From a bacterium (lineage in GTDB: Bacteria > Desulfobacterota > Anaeroferrophillalia > Anaeroferrophillales > Anaeroferrophillaceae), in contig JAOZRP010000059.1 in the NCBI GenBank assembly GCA_029940125.1, positions 1 to 10,029 of the forward strand: a stretch of 10,029 nt of DNA, written 5' to 3'. The notes under the pieces were generated by a model. The model was not told where the DNA came from and searched no databases. It was given only the letters and a program-made list of their open reading frames with translations. Position numbers and translations under genes: made by a program. Position 1 is the first letter of the stretch; each line of letters begins with the position of its first letter. This document shows, one piece after another, positions 5,944-10,029 of the stretch.

Positions 5944-5960
5944 ACAGGCTCAATGCCTGT
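5944..5960 (+). repeat. Small perfect hairpin next to the ACGAAG repeat
   Basis: ACAGGC (5944-5949) pairs with GCCTGT (5955-5960) around TCAAT. It is 16 bp upstream of the first possible start of the minus-strand gene at 5928 and 19 bp from the ACGAAG repeat, and may be part of the same intergenic element or an operator for that gene. Confidence 0.45.
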
Positions 5961-5979
5961 AACCCAAACTTGCTTCACC

Positions 5980-6003
5980 ACGAAGCATACGAAGAAAACG
6001 AAG
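5980..6003 (+). repeat. Three-unit 9-nt ACGAAG repeat (intergenic element)
   Basis: ACGAAG occurs at 5980, 5989 and 5998, exactly 9 nt apart, inside a TTCACCACGAAG context. Translated on the plus strand this gives FTTKHTKKTK, a string that, from memory, appears in many spurious ORFs of environmental bacteria because the DNA element itself is widespread in intergenic spaces. It is not a gene. Its function is unknown. A GGC-TCAAT / ATTGA-GAA-GCC partial inverted repeat (about 5947-5954 and 6009-6019) encloses it. Confidence 0.7.
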
Positions 6004-6186
6004 TCGTATTGAGAAGCCTTCATGGTTGTTAAGTGTTTTGGTCCCAATTTGTTAGGGTCGGAAAGCTTTTTGATCTTGATCGGGGACCTGTCTGTTTCCG
6101 GAAAAGCATGGTTGATACATCAATGGTATACGTAGTCTCCTGAGAATAATCAAGGGAAAAGAAACGTTCTTTTCGGGGAGGGGATG

Positions 6187-7014
6187 ATGGCTGTTTTGGT
6201 AAGGAAACCAGCGGTTGCCGGGGCATTTTATCCGGCTGATCCTGAGGTGCTCCGTCGTGATCTTGCCGACTATCTCCAGAGTGTGGCCGGGATGGAACGG
6301 GTTTCGGGTTCGGTCATCGGCTTGATAAGTCCCCATGCCGGTTACATGTATTCAGGGAGAGTTGCCGCCGCTGCCTACCATCAGCTTGCCGGGGCTGAAT
6401 ATGATTATGTCCTGGTTGTTTCTCCCAGTCACCACGTCTATTTTCAGGGAGCGTCACTCTACCCGGCCGGCGTCTACCAGACCCCGCTGGGGATGATTCC
6501 AGTGGCGGAAAATCTTGTGCAGCAGCTGCTGGACGACTACAGCGTGTTTCATCATGTTCCCCAGGCTCACAGCCGGGAGCATGCGCTGGAGGTGCAGCTG
6601 CCCTTTCTGCAGGTGGTGCTGCCGGAGTTTTCCCTCATTCCGGTGGTAATGGGTTCCCAGGACTGGGAAACCGCTTCGATGATGGTTGACGGCCTGGCCG
6701 GCCTGCTGGCGGATAAAAAGGTGCTGCTGGTGGCCAGTTCCGATCTTTCCCACTATCATTCTTATGATGAGGCGGTCAGTCTGGACAGTAACATCCTGGA
6801 AGCGGTAAATAATAATGATGCCCGGAAACTCTGGGATGTTGTTGCCGGCGGTCAGGCCGAGGCCTGCGGCGCCGGGCCGATGATGGTGGTTATGAGACTG
6901 GCGGCACAGCTTGGCGCCGCCAGGGCTAAGGTGGTTGCCTACCAGAATTCCGGTGATGTGACCGGTGATCGCAGCCAGGTGGTGGGTTACATGGCCGCGG
7001 CTATCTACCGCTGA
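6187..7014 (+). CDS. amrB: AmmeMemoRadiSam system protein B (Memo-like)
   Basis: 275 residues. Two adjacent ATGs exist; the second (6187) is preferred because GGAG at 6177-6180 is then 6 nt away, against 3 for the first. The family pattern is clear: RKPAVAGAFYPADPE (6-20), LISPHAGYMYSGRVA (46-60), VVSPSHHVYFQGASLYP (77-93), HSREHALEVQLPF (128-140), ASSDLSHYH (183-191) and EACGAGPMM (225-233). His50, His82/83, His190 and Cys227 correspond to the pocket residues of human MEMO1, a relative of LigB-type class III dioxygenases. The biochemical role of the bacterial protein is not established. It is followed 59 bp later by an AMMECR1-domain gene, its usual partner; the radical SAM member of the set is not in this window. 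The DNA from 5929 to 6186 upstream carries the ACGAAG element and no recognisable promoter. Confidence 0.93.
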   Translation: MAVLVRKPAVAGAFYPADPEVLRRDLADYLQSVAGMERVSGSVIGLISPHAGYMYSGRVAAAAYHQLAGAEYDYVLVVSPSHHVYFQGASLYPAGVYQTPLGMIPVAENLVQQLLDDYSVFHHVPQAHSREHALEVQLPFLQVVLPEFSLIPVVMGSQDWETASMMVDGLAGLLADKKVLLVASSDLSHYHSYDEAVSLDSNILEAVNNNDARKLWDVVAGGQAEACGAGPMMVVMRLAAQLGAARAKVVAYQNSGDVTGDRSQVVGYMAAAIYR

Positions 7015-7073
7015 ATTTCCAGCTGCTGAAAATTTCCAACCGGACAGTTCAAGCTGTTCGAGCAATTTCAGGA

Positions 7074-7661
7074 ATGGTGACGGAGAAAATGGAAGAAAAG
7101 CAAGAGCGGCATGTGGGCATTGATTTGGGATTGACGGAAGCCGAAAAAAACTATCTGCGCCAGCTGGCCAAGGCGGAAATTACCGCCAGGTTCCGGCAGC
7201 CTGATCCGCTGCCTGAGATTCCAGCCGGCGGTCATTTGGAAGAAAAAAGAGGCGCTTTCGTGACCTTGACGAAGCAGGGAGCTTTACGGGGCTGTATTGG
7301 TCATATACAGGGAACCCGGCCCCTGGTTGAAACCATCCGGGAAATGGCCAGGGCCGCGGCTTTCAGCGATCCCCGTTTTCCTCCGGTTGCCGAGGCTGAG
7401 CTTGATCAGCTGGAACTGGAGATTTCAGTGCTGACGCCTCTGAAGCTGGTAAAGGATATTGAGGAGATCAAGGTTGGCATTCACGGGTTGTATATTGAAT
7501 GCCAGGGATATGCCGGCCTGCTGCTTCCCCAGGTGGCAACGGAATATGGCTGGGGTCGGGAGGAATTTCTTGCCCATACCTGCATGAAGGCTGGGTTGTC
7601 GACCAACTGCTGGCAGCAGTCGGAAACGAAAATTTACCTTTTTTCAGCTGATATTTTTTAA
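7074..7661 (+). CDS. amrA: AmmeMemoRadiSam system protein A (AMMECR1 domain)
   Basis: 195 residues. The AMMECR1 domain covers nearly the whole protein: LEEKRGAFVTLTKQGALRG (55-73) leads into the invariant LRGCIGH (71-77), followed by PLVETIREMARAAAFSDPRF (83-102), LELEISVLTPL (113-123) and GLLLPQVATEYGWGREEFL (148-166), with a C-terminal HTCMKAGL segment. The domain is universal in archaea and eukaryotes (human AMMECR1) and scattered in bacteria; its reaction is unknown. Start choice is open: ATG 7074 has AGGA directly before it, while ATG 7089 has GGAG at 7082-7085, so the true protein may be five residues shorter. It follows amrB in the same direction, almost certainly in one operon. No convincing terminator is visible before the converging gene at 7685. 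Confidence 0.93.
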   Translation: MVTEKMEEKQERHVGIDLGLTEAEKNYLRQLAKAEITARFRQPDPLPEIPAGGHLEEKRGAFVTLTKQGALRGCIGHIQGTRPLVETIREMARAAAFSDPRFPPVAEAELDQLELEISVLTPLKLVKDIEEIKVGIHGLYIECQGYAGLLLPQVATEYGWGREEFLAHTCMKAGLSTNCWQQSETKIYLFSADIF

Positions 7662-7684
7662 CTGGATTTCCTGCCTTTATTTTT

Positions 7685-8029
7685 TCATTCGGCCATTTTC
7701 AGCTGCCAGTATTCCTTTTCCAGCATTTCAACTTTTTGCTGCAATGATTTCCTGATTTTGACATTGTGGCTGGCGATTGCCGCGTCCAGGTCATCCATGG
7801 CGTGCTTTATCTTTTCTTCAAGCAGGGACAACTTCTGCTGGTAATCCGCTTTTTGGTTCCGCTTCAGGGCTGCTGGTTGAATAACGCAGCAGGTTCCGTC
7901 CTTGGTTGAACAGCACGATATTCCGCTGCCGGATCGGCCGAGTACCGACCGGGCCTGAAGCGGGGCGGCGCTTAAGGCCACAAAGAAAATGATCATGCCT
8001 GCCGTCATTGTTGTTTTGAGTGCTTCCAT
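7685..8029 (-). CDS. Small exported coiled-coil protein with CC-x6-CC motif, function unknown
   Basis: 114 residues. The start ATG at 8029 is preceded by a purine-rich AAGGGGGGAAG about 10 nt upstream on the minus strand. The N-terminus is a good Sec signal peptide: positive MEALKTT, a hydrophobic core GMIIFFVALSAA, and a likely cut after APLQA (residue 26). The mature part begins with a Gly/Ser segment containing SCCSTKDGTCC (Cys39, 40, 47, 48), followed by a charged helix from about 57 to 112 rich in Lys, Glu, Gln and Leu that looks like a coiled coil (YQQKLSLLEEKIKHAMDDLD). The product should be periplasmic, with the two Cys pairs forming disulphides or binding a metal. I do not recognise a family. 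It is convergent with amrA, with 23 bp between the stops. Confidence 0.75.
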   Translation of the reverse strand: MEALKTTMTAGMIIFFVALSAAPLQARSVLGRSGSGISCCSTKDGTCCVIQPAALKRNQKADYQQKLSLLEEKIKHAMDDLDAAIASHNVKIRKSLQQKVEMLEKEYWQLKMAE

Positions 8030-8082
8030 TCTTTAGCTTCCCCCCTTGATTGCGGTTTTCCGGCTGGATCATGTGCTTTTTT

Positions 8083-8111
8083 CTGCGTTTCCTTTTCTGA
8101 AAGAGACGCAG
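8083..8111 (-). promoter_or_regulatory. Hairpin in the leader of the small exported-protein gene
   Basis: CTGCGT (8083-8088) pairs with ACGCAG (8106-8111). Inside it CTTT and AAAG (8092-8095 and 8100-8103) can form a second stem. It lies 54 bp upstream of the minus-strand start at 8029. A T-run precedes it on the plus strand but none follows on either strand in the direction of transcription, so it is not a terminator. It may be a leader RNA structure or an operator. Confidence 0.35.
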
Positions 8112-8433
8112 GAAATGTACCAATCATCAAGTTCTTTTTGTCTCGACTGTATACTTGCTCCATTGACCGTTTTGCTTGATGCTTTGAACAGAGGGAGAAA
8201 AGAAAAACCTCTTTATTGTTAGATAGTTAAACTCTTCATGGTTGGCGAGGGGATCGGTGAAGATATGATCGTTGTACGGGTTGAAAAAAAATTCCAGCAG
8301 GGCTGCCAATGAATGTGCCGCTTCATTACCGTTCCCGGTTTTCATTTATGTAATGTTTCTTCGCTCTTCCTTACAGCCGTGCCATTTGCATGCCCGTGAT
8401 CAAGGGGATGGGAAAAAATGGTGCTTTATATTC

Positions 8434-8463
8434 TTGACAAGCAACTATGATCATGGTTAGAGG
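8434..8463 (+). promoter_or_regulatory. Candidate promoter for the ACT-domain gene
   Basis: A perfect -35 hexamer TTGACA (8434-8439) is followed after 18 bp by TAGAGG (8458-8463), a poor -10 (3/6). A better -10 sequence, TATGAT, occurs at 8446-8451 but is too close to this -35. Transcription from here would give a leader of roughly 55 nt. The support is the -35 match and position in front of 8527. Confidence 0.35.
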
Positions 8464-8477
8464 TCTGCAGGTGCTGT

Positions 8478-8510
8478 CCGCTGGTGGTGAAAACGGCGGT
8501 AAAGTTTTTT
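8478..8510 (+). terminator. Possible attenuator in the ACT-gene leader
   Basis: CCGCTG (8478-8483) pairs with CGGCGG (8494-8499; one G-U) around a 10-nt loop. TAAAG follows and then six T residues at 8505-8510, just before the AAGGAGG at 8515-8521. The stem is short and the T-run is offset by 5 nt, so termination would be weak or conditional. For an amino-acid-sensing ACT protein an attenuator would make sense, but this is inference. Confidence 0.3.
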
Positions 8511-8526
8511 ACGCAAGGAGGAATGC

Positions 8527-9015
8527 ATGGTTCGTACTGAAATTTCACTTTTTTTGAAAAACGTTCCGGGTGAGTTGTCTAAATTGACTTTGATGCTGGC
8601 TGAAAACAGCATCAATATTGATGCCATTACTATCCAGGATGCCAGCAGCTACGTGAAGCAGCTTTTTAATGCCCGGGGAAAAGTTTTCAGGCGTTATGCC
8701 ACGGCGGCCAGCTATGGCATGATCCAAAAGGATTCAGAGCAGTTTGCCCTCGTTCGCCTGCTGGTCAGCGATACCGATAAAACCATGGACCTGCTGGCTG
8801 AACATGGTTATCTGTATGATATTATGCCGGTTATGGCGATTGAGCTGGACAATCGACCCGGGGCGCTGGCGGAAGTTGCCGGGAAGATTGGTGCTGCCGG
8901 CATTAATATCAACTATGTTTACGGTTCCGTTTCCCCCGCCGAGGGCAAGACCCTGTTCGTTTTCTGTCCGGAGGATATTGATCATGCCTCGCAGGTGTTT
9001 AAAAAATCGTCATGA
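8527..9015 (+). CDS. Tandem ACT-domain protein (probable amino-acid-binding regulator)
   Basis: 162 residues, starting at the ATG at 8527 after AAGGAGG (8515-8521). Two ACT domains fill the protein. The first begins TEISLFLKNVPGELSKLTLM (4-23), with the usual PGELxKL turn and ENSINIDAI. It is interrupted by an insertion of about 30 residues (roughly 40-72, VKQLFNARGKVFRRYATAAS), and resumes at FALVRLLVSDTDKTMDLLAE. The second is compact: VMAIELDNRPGALAEVAGK (102-120), IGAAGININYVYGS, ending in FVFCPEDIDHASQVF. Small stand-alone double-ACT proteins usually bind amino acids and regulate enzymes or transcription; there is no DNA-binding or catalytic domain here. The crotonase-fold gene downstream is 144 bp away, so cotranscription is possible but not certain. 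Ligand unknown. Confidence 0.88.
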   Translation: MVRTEISLFLKNVPGELSKLTLMLAENSINIDAITIQDASSYVKQLFNARGKVFRRYATAASYGMIQKDSEQFALVRLLVSDTDKTMDLLAEHGYLYDIMPVMAIELDNRPGALAEVAGKIGAAGININYVYGSVSPAEGKTLFVFCPEDIDHASQVFKKSS

Positions 9016-9103
9016 GTTGACCGTTAAAATGAATGTTCTGATTAATTCCGGCGAGATAGCGACAACCCGGTCATGGTTTTATTGCTAATTGCTGAAAACG
9101 TTT

Positions 9104-9127
9104 ATCGGGAAGTAAACCTTTCCGGAT
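9104..9127 (+). promoter_or_regulatory. Stem-loop between the ACT and crotonase-fold genes
   Basis: ATCGGGAAG (9104-9112) pairs with CTTTCCGGAT (9118-9127), with one G-U pair and one bulged G, around TAAAC. It ends 19 nt before the AAGGAG at 9147-9152. No T-run follows, so it is not a standard terminator. The rest of the 144-bp gap (9016-9159) shows no gene and no clear promoter. Confidence 0.3.
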
Positions 9128-9159
9128 GAGCACTAAATAGCAAATAAAGGAGAGTGGTA

Positions 9160-9939
9160 ATGAGCTATGAAAGTATTGTAGTGGCCATTGGTGATGATTA
9201 TGTTGCCGATATAACCCTTAACCGGCCGAAAAGCCTCAACACGTTTACCACTACGTTGGCCAGGGAACTCGGTCAGGCGCTGCAGGAACTTGACGAGGAC
9301 CGGCGGGTGCGGGTTGTGATTGTCAAGGGGGCGGGAAAGGCCTTTTGCGCCGGTATTGACGTCGGTGATTTTTTTGGCAAGACGGCTTCGGAGTATCGCG
9401 AGTGGATTGAATGTATGGAAGCGCCTTTGGGTATCATCAGCCGGATGAAAAAACCGGTCATTGCCCAGGTTCACGGGGTGGCGGCGGCCAACGGCGCCGG
9501 CCTGGTGGCGGCCAGCGATTTGGCGGTGGTCAGCGAGCGGGCGCGTTTGGGCTTGACGGCCATCAACGTCGGCTTGAACTGTATTGGTCCCATTATACCG
9601 GTTAGCAAATCCGTTGGCAGGAAGCGGGCCCTTGAGCTGCTGCTGTATGGAGAATTGGTCAACGCGCAGCAGGCTCTGGACATGGGACTGGTAAATAAAG
9701 TGGTTCCTGAAGATGACTTGGAAGCCGCCACCCGGGAATGGGCGGTATTGCTGGCCAAGAAAAGTCCCGTGGCGGTTCAGATTGCCAAAAAATCCTTTTA
9801 CAGTGCCGCCGACATGAATTATTATCAGGCTTTCGACTATATGAATGAAGCTTTTGCCCGCCTCTGTACCGCTGAAGACGCCAAGGAAGGGGTGCAGGCC
9901 TTTCTGGAGAAGCGAAGCCCGGTATGGCAGGAAAAATAG
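9160..9939 (+). CDS. Crotonase-fold (enoyl-CoA hydratase/isomerase family) protein, ECHDC3-like
   Basis: 259 residues. ATG 9160 is chosen because AAGGAG (9147-9152) lies 7 nt away; GTG 9154 is too close. The crotonase fold is clear: ITLNRPKSLNTF (18-29), VVIVKGAGKAFCAGIDVGDF (52-71; CoA and oxyanion region), VIAQVHGVAAANGAGLVAAS (100-119), and a C-terminal FLEKRSPVW end. The normal catalytic glutamates are missing: by alignment to rat crotonase, Glu144 is Gly114 and Glu164 is Ala134. The motifs INVGLNCIGP, VPEDDL and EGVQAFLEKRSPVW resemble the ECHDC3 branch, whose activity is poorly defined. So it probably binds an acyl-CoA but is unlikely to be a standard hydratase. It follows the ACT gene and overlaps a possible ORF downstream. 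Confidence 0.9.
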   Translation: MSYESIVVAIGDDYVADITLNRPKSLNTFTTTLARELGQALQELDEDRRVRVVIVKGAGKAFCAGIDVGDFFGKTASEYREWIECMEAPLGIISRMKKPVIAQVHGVAAANGAGLVAASDLAVVSERARLGLTAINVGLNCIGPIIPVSKSVGRKRALELLLYGELVNAQQALDMGLVNKVVPEDDLEAATREWAVLLAKKSPVAVQIAKKSFYSAADMNYYQAFDYMNEAFARLCTAEDAKEGVQAFLEKRSPVWQEK

Positions 9940-10029
9940 CTGATTTCAGCAGTGTCCGGTATGTTTTTTGCGTTGTTCTAAAGTCGGCAGCCGGTGCTGT
10001 TTTCCGGCGCGATATCGTGAGGGTAGCCC
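9924..10029 (+). CDS. Possible start of a downstream gene, truncated by the window
   Basis: An open frame begins with ATG at 9924, overlaps the last 16 bases of the crotonase-fold gene, and stays open for 35 codons to the window end. It reads MAGKIADFSSVRYVF, then a hydrophobic stretch CVVLKSAAGAVF and RRDIVRVA. Overlapping starts are common within operons, and the other two frames are either closed or lack an ATG. There is no good Shine-Dalgarno, and the product is not recognised. It may instead be chance open sequence. Confidence 0.35.
   Translation, partial: MAGKIADFSSVRYVFCVVLKSAAGAVFRRDIVRVA

Larger units (their letters stand above)
8030..8526. other. 497-bp intergenic region without a convincing gene
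   Basis: The space lies between the divergent starts at 8029 (minus) and 8527 (plus), so it should contain both promoters. It is more A/T-rich than the surrounding genes. Two short ORFs exist. One on the minus strand (8127-8345, 72 codons) contains LLEFFFNPYNDHIF and DPLANHEEF, but it has no ribosome site and an unlikely C-terminus. One on the plus strand (8272-8460) reads as random sequence. The minus-strand ORF could be a decayed gene remnant. A hairpin lies at 8083-8111 and a promoter candidate at 8434-8463. No tRNA or known riboswitch was recognised. Confidence 0.6.

Noticed and set aside
5563..6012. Plus-strand frame of 149 codons after the ferredoxin
   Set aside because: It runs through a strong terminator, lies antisense to the more protein-like minus-strand gene, and ends in the FTTKHTKKTK translation of the ACGAAG repeat.
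6454..7065. Minus-strand frame of 203 codons opposite amrB
   Set aside because: Antisense to a gene with clear Memo-family motifs; His/Gln-rich shadow composition.
8190..8212. AGAGG/CCTCT stem as a terminator
   Set aside because: Only 5 bp with a 13-nt A-rich loop and no real T-run; no gene ends here.
8272..8460. Plus-strand frame of 62 codons in the divergent space
   Set aside because: Composition is random-looking, there is no ribosome site, and it ends inside the promoter candidate.
1..10029. CRISPR array, tRNA, insertion sequence or phage remnants
   Set aside because: No regularly spaced 20-40-nt repeats, cloverleaf-like sequence, transposase motifs or terminal inverted repeats were seen.

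Overview
The window looks like a chromosomal stretch from an anaerobic, Gram-negative bacterium of the Desulfobacterota (deltaproteobacterial) type. The pointers are: HflK/HflC; a short (216-residue) EF-Ts; an S2 protein with an acidic Ala/Glu tail; a stand-alone clostridial-type 2[4Fe-4S] ferredoxin; a Memo-AMMECR1 (AmmeMemoRadiSam) gene pair; and an ACGAAG-type intergenic repeat. The lineage is inferred from gene content and protein style, not from a database search.

Region 1 (1-1136): the 3' end of hflK, then hflC, closed by a strong intrinsic terminator. HflK and HflC form the membrane SPFH complex that modulates FtsH. Region 2 (1153-5271) is a same-strand housekeeping block of ribF (FMN/FAD synthesis), rpsB (ribosomal protein S2), tsf (EF-Ts), pyrH (UMP kinase) and frr (ribosome recycling factor). 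The rpsB-tsf-pyrH-frr order is the classic translation cluster. The spaces in front of rpsB, tsf and pyrH are rich in RNA-like hairpins, and a 20-nt motif is shared by the rpsB and tsf leaders.

Region 3 (5389-6183): a 55-residue ferredoxin too short for most ORF lists, with a textbook terminator. Converging on it from the minus strand is a small protein of unknown function whose stop codon lies in the T-tract of that terminator. Beyond it are a hairpin and a three-unit 9-nt ACGAAG repeat. Region 4 (6187-7661): an AmmeMemoRadiSam protein B (Memo-like) gene followed by protein A (AMMECR1 domain); the radical SAM partner is not in the window.

Region 5 (7685-8526): a minus-strand gene for a small exported coiled-coil protein with a CC-x6-CC motif, then about 500 bp with no convincing gene. 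Region 6 (8527-10029): a tandem ACT-domain protein preceded by a possible promoter and attenuator, then a crotonase-fold protein of the ECHDC3-like type lacking both hydratase glutamates, then the start of an overlapping, unidentified ORF running off the end.

No CRISPR array, tRNA, rRNA, insertion sequence or phage gene was seen. The window is mostly conserved core genome. The less understood items are the two small minus-strand proteins, the Memo/AMMECR1 pair, the altered crotonase-fold protein and the structured leaders.
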